A stretch of DNA of 64,000 nucleotides from contig NZ_LMDU01000001.1 in assembly GCF_001425165.1 (NCBI RefSeq), forward strand, positions 528,075-592,074, in the 5' to 3' direction. Source of the stretch: Pelomonas sp. Root405 (GTDB lineage Bacteria > Pseudomonadota > Gammaproteobacteria > Burkholderiales > Burkholderiaceae_C). A model generated the notes under the pieces. The model saw nothing but the letters and a program-made list of their open reading frames with translations. It made no database searches and was not told the DNA's origin. Within the stretch, counting starts at the first letter, position 1. Every line of letters begins with the position of its first letter. A program made the translations under genes and the position numbers. Below are positions 9,137-21,885 of this stretch, one piece after another.

Positions 9137-9263
9137 CCAGCTCCTTTCGTCTCGGCCGTCGTGAATTGATGCGGGCGGAGCGCCGGGCCGCTCCCGAGCC
9201 GGCCCGTCTGGCGATGTGCGAGCGGGACACGCCCAGCGAGCATCGCCGTCCCCCCGGGGTACC

Positions 9264-9299
9264 GTCCAGAACGCCCGCGTTCAGCGCGGCGTTCTGGAC
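9264..9299. terminator. perfect 12-bp inverted repeat between convergent genes
   Basis: GTCCAGAACGCC (9264-9275) and GGCGTTCTGGAC (9288-9299) are perfect complements around a 12-base loop that can itself pair partly. The hairpin lies between the stop of the OmpR-type regulator and the convergent stop of the receiver protein, so it may terminate or stabilise both transcripts. There is no T-tract, so intrinsic termination is uncertain. The remaining about 125 bases of this gap hold only a weaker GC-rich repeat. Confidence 0.5.
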
Positions 9300-9305
9300 G
9301 AGGGG

Positions 9306-9818
9306 TCAATTTGCCGGCGGCAATTTCAGCCAGCGCTGAAGGCGGGTGCGCAGCGCCACGAAGTCCAGCGGCTTGGTCAGGTGCTCGTCCATGCCGGCGT
9401 CCAGGCTGGCAGCCACATCGGCGTCCAGTGCATGCGCCGTCAGCGCCAGGATGGGAAACGGCGGCAGCTTGCCTTCGCGCTGCTGGGCGCGCAGGCGGCG
9501 CGCGCATTCCAGGCCGTCCATGCCGGGCATCTGGATGTCCATCAGCACCAAGTCTGGCGCCGCTTCGGCACAGGCGACCAGGGCTTCGAGGCCGTTCTTG
9601 GCAAGGCGGGCATGCACGCCCATCAGCGCCAGGAATTCCAGCGCGACGACCTGATTGATGTGGTTGTCCTCGACCAGCAGAACCTGGGCCTGGCGTTGGC
9701 TTGGCGAGGCGCCCTGGTGGTCGGGTTCCGGCGCGTCGACGCCCACGCCGCCGGTGGTGGCATTCAGCCAGTAGGGGTCCAGCGCTGGCTCCGCGCCGGG
9801 CAACGTCGACTTGTCCAT
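9306..9818 (-). CDS. stand-alone receiver-domain protein
   Basis: A 170-residue protein that is essentially one receiver domain after an about 45-residue linker-like start. It has VLLVEDNHINQVVA, the acceptor in LVLMDIQMPGMDG (Asp near 92), ILALTAHA and a C-terminal GMDEHLTKPLD. These forms (EDNxxNQ, DxQMPxMDG, LTAxA) are those of receivers at the ends of hybrid kinases such as BarA/ArcB rather than of DNA-binding regulators, so it may come from a phosphorelay or be a detached receiver. I chose the ATG at 9818 because AAGG lies 8 bases before it; the ATG two codons earlier lies too close to that site. The cognate kinase is unknown. Confidence 0.82.
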   Translation of the reverse strand: MDKSTLPGAEPALDPYWLNATTGGVGVDAPEPDHQGASPSQRQAQVLLVEDNHINQVVALEFLALMGVHARLAKNGLEALVACAEAAPDLVLMDIQMPGMDGLECARRLRAQQREGKLPPFPILALTAHALDADVAASLDAGMDEHLTKPLDFVALRTRLQRWLKLPPAN

Positions 9819-9956
9819 CCCCATGTCCTTGTTCAGTTTTGTCTTTTTGTTATCGGCTCCGGAGGGAGCGCGAGCCATTGTTGCCGCAGCCAGCGCTGCC
9901 ACGCAACCGCAAGACCCAGGAACGCGGTGTGGCTTGGCCGCCCGCGCGGCCTAAAT

Positions 9957-9973
9957 CGACCGCTCGTCGGTCG
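9957..9973. promoter_or_regulatory. inverted repeat upstream of uvrA
   Basis: CGACCG and CGGTCG flank 5 bases about 72 bases before the uvrA ATG, in the gap between the divergent receiver gene and uvrA. Beside it lies a second GC-only hairpin (GGCCGC..GCGGCC, about 9935-9951). It could be an operator or a structural repeat. I saw no CTGT-N8-ACAG LexA box anywhere in this 226-base gap. Confidence 0.3.
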
Positions 9974-10044
9974 CGCGTGCTGACAGTTTTGGCCTAAGCC
10001 CCTCCCTACACTGCTGGCCTTTGTCGTTTGGGACCCCTCCCGCA

Positions 10045-15672
<5,628 letters not shown>

Positions 15673-15801
15673 GGAACACAGCGGAACAAGCGGGGTAGCC
15701 GACTGCACAGGTTTTCCAGAAGCCTGGCTGCGGCCACGGCATCTTTTTCGATCTCCCCTGGCCGGCCACACTCGCCCGTTTCCATGAATCGGAGTTTTGC
15801 C

Positions 15802-16197
15802 ATGTTGATCCTTGCCGCTTGGGTGCTGGTCTTGCTGCTGCTGGCCCTGTGGTCCGCCCTGGTGTGGTCGGGACAGGCGCTGCTGTCGGCCCTGCTGTCG
15901 GGTGCAGGCAGCATCGGTGCGGCCGACTGGAGCCTGCCGGAGGCGCTCACGGCCTGGCTGCCCGTGCCGGTGGCCGAATGGCTGGCGGGCACGCTGGAGA
16001 CGCTGACGCCCCAACTGCAGTCACTCGCCGGCCTGCTGCCGTCGCTGTCTGGCGGCGTGACCTTCCTGGCCTGGGTGATCTGGATCGTTGGCGCGCTGCT
16101 GCTGCTGGGCATCGGCCTGGCGGTGCATGTGGCCATCGCGCTGTGGCGCAAGTCCAAGCAGAGCTCGATGCCGCAAACCGTGACGATCCTGCGCTGA
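15802..16197 (+). CDS. hypothetical two-helix inner-membrane protein
   Basis: I do not recognise this 131-residue protein. A membrane segment at about 1-25 (MLILAAWVLVLLLLALWSAL) and a second at about 90-118 (FLAWVIWIVGALLLLGIGLA) flank a likely periplasmic loop rich in Leu, Trp and Pro. It ends with a basic cytoplasmic tail (WRKSKQSSMPQ). GGAG seven bases before the ATG at 15802 decides this start over the ATG at 15784. It follows uvrA by about 130 bases on the same strand, with no clear terminator between, and functional linkage is unproven. Confidence 0.65.
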   Translation: MLILAAWVLVLLLLALWSALVWSGQALLSALLSGAGSIGAADWSLPEALTAWLPVPVAEWLAGTLETLTPQLQSLAGLLPSLSGGVTFLAWVIWIVGALLLLGIGLAVHVAIALWRKSKQSSMPQTVTILR

Positions 16198-16238
16198 AGC
16201 AAACCCGTGACGAATGGGGCGACTTAGGCGATTTCCTA

Positions 16239-16270
16239 AAATGCACCGCCCCTAACCCTAGGGGGCATTT
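16239..16270 (+). promoter_or_regulatory. leader hairpin next to the S9 peptidase ribosome site
   Basis: AAATGC (16239-16244) and CCCCTA (16249-16254) pair with TAGGGG (16259-16264) and GCATTT (16265-16270), leaving a 4-base loop and a 4-base bulge. The AGGAG ribosome site begins two bases later at 16272. The hairpin sits where it could affect translation, or it may be a chance or structural repeat. Confidence 0.45.
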
Positions 16271-16281
16271 CAGGAGACCCC

Positions 16282-18930
16282 TTGAAGCCCGTGACCTTCG
16301 CTGCCCTCGGCAGCCTGGCCCTCGCCCTGGCCCTTAGTCTGCCGCTGCAGGCGCAACCCGCCCCGGCCACCGTCCCAACCCTCGAACAGATCTTCCGCGC
16401 CGAGCCCTACCGGGGCGAGCCCGCCAAAGACGCTGCCTTCAGCCGCAGCGGCCGCTATCTGGCCTGGCTGTGGAGCCCGTTCGGCGAGCCCGGCGCCGAC
16501 CTGTGGGTGCACGACACCCGCACTGGCAAGACGCAGCGCCTGACCACGCCGCAGCTGATGGCGGCCTTCGATGCGCCAGAGGACACTGAGCGCTTCGACA
16601 AGAAACTCAGGCAGCGCCAGACGGAATATGCCGAGCGTCAGGCTCGCGAGATGGCGCAGCAGGCCTATCTGCGCGGCGAGAAGGTCGACCTCGCGCAATG
16701 GGAGCGGGCGGCGCTGGACCTGGTGAAGCAGGAGCTGGCCGAGAAGAAGGCCAAGGACGATGCGCAAAAGGCGCTCGACAAGGCGGAGGCCGAGGCCGAG
16801 AAGAGGGCCGCTGCTGAACTGGCCGCCCGCCGCGCCGGCAAGCCCGTCGCCGCTGTCGCCGCTGCTGCGCCGGCGTCCGCTGCGTCGGCCGCCGACAAGG
16901 CCAGGGAAACCTGGGAACTGCGCGACGAGCTGAAGAAGAAGCTGGCGCGGGACAAGCTCAAGCCCACCGATCTCTACCCCGGCCCGACCCAGTTCGTCTG
17001 GGCGCGCAAGGCGGACGAGCTGATCTTCCAGTACCGCGGCGGCCTGTACCGCTGGCAGGTTGGCGACTCGGCACCGGTGGCGCTGGTGACGACACAGCGC
17101 GACCTGCGCATCGTGGCCTACACGCCGGATGACAGCGGCTTCATCTACACCGACGACGGCCGCGTGCTGCGCGCGCGCTTTGCGCAGGCCGCCGTGCAGG
17201 TGCTCAACCGCGAGCTCATCCATCCCGATGATGAGCAGAAGAAGTACCGCATCGTCGAGACCCAGATCAGCGAGGACGGCCGCTGGATGTCGCTGATGGC
17301 CCGGGCGCCGCTGAAGACGGCGGACGACAAGCCGGCGCCGCCGCCCAAGCAGGTCGAGATCATGAATTACAGCGAGCGCTGGGCCACGGCCAAGAAAGTC
17401 AACCGCGAGGTGTCCGACGACAAGCGCACGCTGCAGGCCATGGCCCTCTACATCCGCCAGGTGCCGGCCGGCGCCGAGCCGCCGCGCAAGCAGCCGGCGC
17501 CGGTGTTCACGCAGGCGGGCGGTGACGTGTGGTTCGAGATCAGCGATGTGGTCTGGGCCAAGGATGGCAGCCGTTACGCCTTCACAACCTGGGAGCGCGA
17601 AAAGGAACTGCTGCGCGTCTATCTCGGCACGGCTGATGAGAACGCCAAGCCCGAGTTGGTGCTGGAGCGCCGCGGTGATGTCGGCCATGAGGTGGTCAGC
17701 GTGCTCAAGCCGCGCTTCACGCCCGACGCCAGGACGCTGGTGCTGACGCTGGACGAGGCGGGCTGGCGCCAGCCCTATGCCATCGACGTGACCACGAAGG
17801 CGCTGCGCCCGCTCGTCAATGGGGAGTTCGAGGCTCACCAGGTCGTCGGCTTCACGCCCGACAGCAAGCGCATGTTCCTGCTGGCCAACCGCGGCGACGC
17901 AGCGGCGATGAATCTCTTCAGCGTCGACATGGCCAGCGGTGCCATGCAGGCGCTGGGCGCGGTGGGTGAGTTCCACCGCAGCGCGGCGGCGTCCGAGGAC
18001 GGCCGCTGGGTCAGCGCCAATGCGGGCAACTGGGCGCAGCGCCCAGAACTGAAGCTCCTGGCCACCGACGGCAGGACGGCGACGCGCACGCTGACCGACA
18101 GCAACGACAAAGCCTGGGCGTCCCTCAAGCTGCTGCAGCCCGAGCGTTTTTCCTACACCAACCGTCATGGTGACCGCATCGAGGCCTATGTCTTCAAGCC
18201 CGCCGGGTGGCAGGCCAACGACAAGCGCCCCGGCATCGTTTATGTCTATGGCGGCCCGCTGAACGACCGCCACATCGTCGAGGTCGACAGCTTCCAGAAC
18301 ACCGCCTACCTGTTCGGCCAGTACATGGCGGCCAAGCACGGCTACGTGACGGTCGCCGTCGATCCGCGCGGGCACAGCAACTACGGCCGCAAGTTCTCGG
18401 GCGCCAACTGGGAGCGTGTCGGCGAGCCGCAGTCCGAGGACCTGGAAGACCTGGTCAAGCTGCTGCCGGCGCAATACGGCGTCGACGCCCGCCGCATCGG
18501 CCTGAACGGCTGGAGCTTCGGCGGCTTCCAGACCCAGTACACCATGTACACGCGGCCCGACCTGTTCGCCGCCGGCATCGCCGGCGCCGGCCCGACCGAA
18601 TGGGAGAACTACAACAGCTGGTACAGCGGCCGCACCATCGGCAAGGTCGACCGGACCAAGCCGGTGCTGCGCAAGTATTCGCTGCTGCCGCTGGCCAAGG
18701 GCCTGAAGAAGCCGCTGATGCTGGTGCACGGCATGCAGGACCCCAACGTGCTCTACCAGGACACGGTCAATGTCTACCGCGAGCTGCTGGACTCGGGCAA
18801 GGAATCGCTCGTCGAGCTGTTCCTGGACCCGGACGGCGCGCATGCGATGGGCGGCGTCGTCAAGCCCGCCGGCTGGCACCGCAAGTACGAGGCCTTCTGG
18901 GTGCGCAACCTGGGGCGCGCCGCACCTTAA
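16282..18930 (+). CDS. exported S9-family prolyl-oligopeptidase-like serine peptidase
   Basis: An 882-residue protein with a signal peptide (to about LPLQAQP, residue 27), a beta-propeller-like middle and a C-terminal alpha/beta-hydrolase domain. The catalytic residues are visible: Ser745 in GLNGWSFGGFQTQY, Asp820 in HGMQDPNVLY and His854 in DGAHAMGG. It probably cleaves peptides in the periplasm. Residues about 95-215 are unusual: a charged, Ala/Lys/Glu-rich helical stretch (KKAKDDAQKALDKAEAEAEK) followed by an Ala-rich linker, inserted early in the propeller. The start is TTG, fixed by AGGAG five bases upstream. Its stop overlaps the convergent gene's stop in the sequence TTAA. Confidence 0.88.
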   Translation: MKPVTFAALGSLALALALSLPLQAQPAPATVPTLEQIFRAEPYRGEPAKDAAFSRSGRYLAWLWSPFGEPGADLWVHDTRTGKTQRLTTPQLMAAFDAPEDTERFDKKLRQRQTEYAERQAREMAQQAYLRGEKVDLAQWERAALDLVKQELAEKKAKDDAQKALDKAEAEAEKRAAAELAARRAGKPVAAVAAAAPASAASAADKARETWELRDELKKKLARDKLKPTDLYPGPTQFVWARKADELIFQYRGGLYRWQVGDSAPVALVTTQRDLRIVAYTPDDSGFIYTDDGRVLRARFAQAAVQVLNRELIHPDDEQKKYRIVETQISEDGRWMSLMARAPLKTADDKPAPPPKQVEIMNYSERWATAKKVNREVSDDKRTLQAMALYIRQVPAGAEPPRKQPAPVFTQAGGDVWFEISDVVWAKDGSRYAFTTWEREKELLRVYLGTADENAKPELVLERRGDVGHEVVSVLKPRFTPDARTLVLTLDEAGWRQPYAIDVTTKALRPLVNGEFEAHQVVGFTPDSKRMFLLANRGDAAAMNLFSVDMASGAMQALGAVGEFHRSAAASEDGRWVSANAGNWAQRPELKLLATDGRTATRTLTDSNDKAWASLKLLQPERFSYTNRHGDRIEAYVFKPAGWQANDKRPGIVYVYGGPLNDRHIVEVDSFQNTAYLFGQYMAAKHGYVTVAVDPRGHSNYGRKFSGANWERVGEPQSEDLEDLVKLLPAQYGVDARRIGLNGWSFGGFQTQYTMYTRPDLFAAGIAGAGPTEWENYNSWYSGRTIGKVDRTKPVLRKYSLLPLAKGLKKPLMLVHGMQDPNVLYQDTVNVYRELLDSGKESLVELFLDPDGAHAMGGVVKPAGWHRKYEAFWVRNLGRAAP

Positions 18931-20138
18931 GGCAAAGGCCGCAGCTGCGTCGCCAGGATCTCCTCGGCCACCTTCTGACCGATGCGATAGCCGACATCGA
19001 CGGAGTTGCGGAAGTGCACGCCGCTCCAGACGCGTGAGTCCGCCAGCTCGCGGCCCATGGCCTCGGCCGTGGGCCAGCTGCGCGTCATGGACAGCGCGAT
19101 GTTGACCCAGACCAGCGGCGCGGCGCTGTCGCCGCGGAAGGCTGTGATCAGCGTGGCCAGCGTGCCGCCGCCGACGGCGCCGCCGGACGGGTAGTCGCTG
19201 TTGGGCGGGGTGTGGATCAGCGGCTCCCACGTCGCGTCGCGCAGCTTGGCATCGGCGAAGTCACCGCGCAGTGCGTTGTAGGGCCGCCAGTAGCGGTACT
19301 TGGTCTTGATGGCGGCGTAGACGATGCGCGAGTCCAGGTCGGCCATGTCCAGCAGCACCAGCATGCGCGCGAACTCCAGCGGCGTGGCCTTGTTGGCCTC
19401 AGCCACCTTCTTGAGCATGGCCACGGCATCCTCGCCCTCGCCGGAGTTCCAGAACAGCGCGATGACCGACTGCTCGCCGGTGCGCACCGTGCTGACGCGC
19501 CCGCCCACGGCCTTGACCTCGGCCAGATCGCGCTGCGCCAGCGCGCTGCCCACGGCCGGCGGCGGGCCGGGGTCATAGGCGGCCACGTCCTTGATGCCAA
19601 AGGGCTTCATGCGCGTCAGCCCCACACCGGACTCCTGCTTGTACTCGGGCGTCAGCACGTGAATGCCCGGCGCCGGTTCGACCTTGGGCGGCTCGACGCG
19701 GCCGAAGCTGTCATCGGACCGCAGGGTCAGCAGCGCCAGCGCGACGCGGCGGCCCAGGGCCACGCCCTTGGCACGGGCGGCGGCATCGGTCACGCCCTTC
19801 AGCGCGGCTTCGTAAGTCTTGTCGATCAGCGCATGGTCTGCGCCCGGCACGCTGCCGAGCACGACGCGCGCGGCGGACGCCACGGCGGCTTCGGGTGAGG
19901 CATCGGGCACCGGCGCGGGCGCCACGCCGTAGGCCTGGTAGCGCGGCGTGATCGCGTTCAGCGCGTTGAACATCGCCAGGTCGGTCAGCAGCGCCGTGTG
20001 GGTCCACTGCGAGCGCGGTGACTTGGCCAGCACCTTGGGCGTGGCGTCGGCCCAGTCACTGACGATGTCGGCGCGGGCCGGCAGCGCCGCCAGCAGGGCC
20101 AGCAGGACGGCGCCGAGGGCGCAGGGGATTCTGGACAT
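18927..20138 (-). CDS. vanadium haloperoxidase/PAP2-superfamily exported protein with altered active site
   Basis: A 403-residue protein with a signal peptide (MSRIPCALGAVLLALLAALPARA). The C-terminal half has the superfamily's binding motifs: KYRYWRPYNAL near 280, DYPSGGAVGGG near 315 and SRVWSGVHFRN near 372. In vanadium haloperoxidases and acid phosphatases the second motif is PSGHA; here the His is Gly. The His of the third motif, which binds vanadate or attacks phosphate, is kept. The protein may therefore have altered chemistry or be mainly a binding protein. Databases usually label such proteins vanadium-dependent haloperoxidase, but activity should not be assumed. It converges on the S9 peptidase with a 4-base overlap. 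Confidence 0.75.
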   Translation of the reverse strand: MSRIPCALGAVLLALLAALPARADIVSDWADATPKVLAKSPRSQWTHTALLTDLAMFNALNAITPRYQAYGVAPAPVPDASPEAAVASAARVVLGSVPGADHALIDKTYEAALKGVTDAAARAKGVALGRRVALALLTLRSDDSFGRVEPPKVEPAPGIHVLTPEYKQESGVGLTRMKPFGIKDVAAYDPGPPPAVGSALAQRDLAEVKAVGGRVSTVRTGEQSVIALFWNSGEGEDAVAMLKKVAEANKATPLEFARMLVLLDMADLDSRIVYAAIKTKYRYWRPYNALRGDFADAKLRDATWEPLIHTPPNSDYPSGGAVGGGTLATLITAFRGDSAAPLVWVNIALSMTRSWPTAEAMGRELADSRVWSGVHFRNSVDVGYRIGQKVAEEILATQLRPLP

Positions 20139-20237
20139 GGCGTGTTCCCGAAGTGAAGCCGGAGACGCTAGCCATGCCGCTGCGCGCGCGCAACCTCAAC
20201 CGGAAGGCGCGGGCCCGCCGAAGCGGGCGGTCGGACG

Positions 20238-21779
20238 TCAGCGGCGGCGGCGGCGGGCGACCAGGCCAACGCCAGCCAGGCCGGCCAACAGCATCGCGTA
20301 GGTACCGGGTTCCGGCACCGGCGCCAGTGCGAACAGGGCCGTGCCGGCGCCCACGCCGCCATCGCCGCCTTCGCTGGCGATGGCCAGGTAGTGCATGCCG
20401 TCCATCGCAAAGCCCTTCAGGCCCTCCGGGCGGATCTGGCCATTGACCGTCAGCATCCGCACGAAGCTGGTCTTGGTCGGGTCGAGCAGGTCGATCTCGA
20501 ACACCGCCACGGCGCCGCTGGTGGTGCGCTCCAGGCCGATGAAGGCGAAGGTCTTGCCGCCGATCTGCATCAGCTCCAGGCCTTCGGGCTCCACGCCTTT
20601 GTCGCGGCTGCGGCCGTCGTCGTAGATGCCGGCGAGATTGGCCTGCACGTCCAGGATGTTGCCGCTGTCCCAGACCAGGTTGCCGTCGGCGTCGCGGATG
20701 GAGACGGAGCGGGCGCCCGCGGCAAACAGGTTGCCGGCCGAGGAGTCGGTGTTGGACACGCGCAGGTTGGCCAGGTTGCCGGTGGCGCCCAGGCTGCTGG
20801 CGGCCGAGCGGTCGGCGTCGTCCTCGCGGAAGTCGCCCTCGTTGGCCATCACGACATAGGTCTTGCCGCCGGACTGGAAGCTGGCCATGCCGTCGGGCAT
20901 GTAGAGGCCCTTGGCGGCCACGTTGGCAAAGCTGACCGTGCCGTTGTTCAGGCTGTCGATGGCATTGCCGGCTTGCGAGAAGTCCTTGGCGCCCAGGCCG
21001 ACGACCTTGGTGAACTGGCCGCTCTGCAGGTCCAGCACCCCCATGGCGTTGGCCTCCTGCAGGCTGACATAGGCCTGCGTGCCGGCCTTGTTGACGGCGA
21101 TGTACTCGGGCTCGAAGTCCATGCCGGTGTTGCCGCGGATGTGGCTGCCGCTCTGGGCCACGCCGGCCAGCGTGGCGGTCGAGGTGACCGAGCGGCTGGC
21201 AACATCAATGATGCTGACGCTGCCGACCGGGTCATTCGCGCCCACGCCGTAGTTGCGCGGCACCGTCGTGCCGATGCGGGTGCCGTAGTCGCCGGCATTG
21301 GGCGTGGCCTCGTTGGCGACCAGGATGCGGCTGCCGTCGGGCGTGAAGGTCAGCATGTCGGGCAGCGAGCCGACGGCGATGGTGCTGACGCCGGCCAGCA
21401 GGCTGCGGCTCGTGGTGTCGTAGAGCTGCACGACGCCGGGCAGTTTGCGGTCGCTGGCCTCGATGGCGAAGGCCGCGACGCCGTTGTGGATGGCCACGCT
21501 GTTGATGGCGCCCCAGGCGCTGACGTCGATGAAGCTCAGCGACGCGCCGGTCCTGGCGTCCAGCACGTTGACGCCTTTGACGCCCGCGACCCACAGCGTC
21601 TTGTTCGTGGCGTCGAAGGCAACGATCTCGGACAGGAAGCCGCTCGGTGTGCCGGCATGGCTGGTGGCCCAGAGCTGGCTGGCGCCGTCCAGCTCACCGG
21701 CGGCGCGGGCTGCGCTCATAGTCACCAGGGTCAGGGCGAAGGTGGCGGCAAGGGCCTGGATCAGTCGGGTGGGCTTCAT
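20238..21779 (-). CDS. choice-of-anchor I family exported protein with PEP-CTERM anchor
   Basis: A 513-residue protein with a signal peptide (ending about ARAAG) and a beta-propeller-like body with repeats such as SEIVAFDATNKTLWVAGVKGVNVLDARTG, typical of the choice-of-anchor I domain related to alkaline-phosphatase-like or phytase-like propellers. It ends VPEPGTYAMLLAGLAGVGLVARRRRR: a PEP motif, a hydrophobic helix and a basic tail, which is the exosortase sorting signal. It should be processed by exosortase/EpsH and displayed outside the cell in exopolysaccharide-producing Gram-negatives. No exosortase gene lies in the window. Substrate unknown. Confidence 0.88.
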   Translation of the reverse strand: MKPTRLIQALAATFALTLVTMSAARAAGELDGASQLWATSHAGTPSGFLSEIVAFDATNKTLWVAGVKGVNVLDARTGASLSFIDVSAWGAINSVAIHNGVAAFAIEASDRKLPGVVQLYDTTSRSLLAGVSTIAVGSLPDMLTFTPDGSRILVANEATPNAGDYGTRIGTTVPRNYGVGANDPVGSVSIIDVASRSVTSTATLAGVAQSGSHIRGNTGMDFEPEYIAVNKAGTQAYVSLQEANAMGVLDLQSGQFTKVVGLGAKDFSQAGNAIDSLNNGTVSFANVAAKGLYMPDGMASFQSGGKTYVVMANEGDFREDDADRSAASSLGATGNLANLRVSNTDSSAGNLFAAGARSVSIRDADGNLVWDSGNILDVQANLAGIYDDGRSRDKGVEPEGLELMQIGGKTFAFIGLERTTSGAVAVFEIDLLDPTKTSFVRMLTVNGQIRPEGLKGFAMDGMHYLAIASEGGDGGVGAGTALFALAPVPEPGTYAMLLAGLAGVGLVARRRRR

Positions 21780-21885
21780 GGGGCGGGCGGCGGTTGATCA
21801 AAACCGAGCATGCTGTGCCGGCTGCATGACAGGAGCGTGACGACGCCGCCTTCGCCCCGCGAACGAGGCCCTAAGCTTCGCGTCC

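Noticed and set aside
9819-10044. A LexA box expected before uvrA
   Set aside because: No CTGT-N8-ACAG or close variant was found in the gap; only unrelated GC-rich inverted repeats are present.
16270-19230. A 986-codon minus-strand open frame over the S9 peptidase
   Set aside because: The plus strand has a signal peptide, a ribosome site and a full catalytic triad; the minus frame has no recognisable domain.
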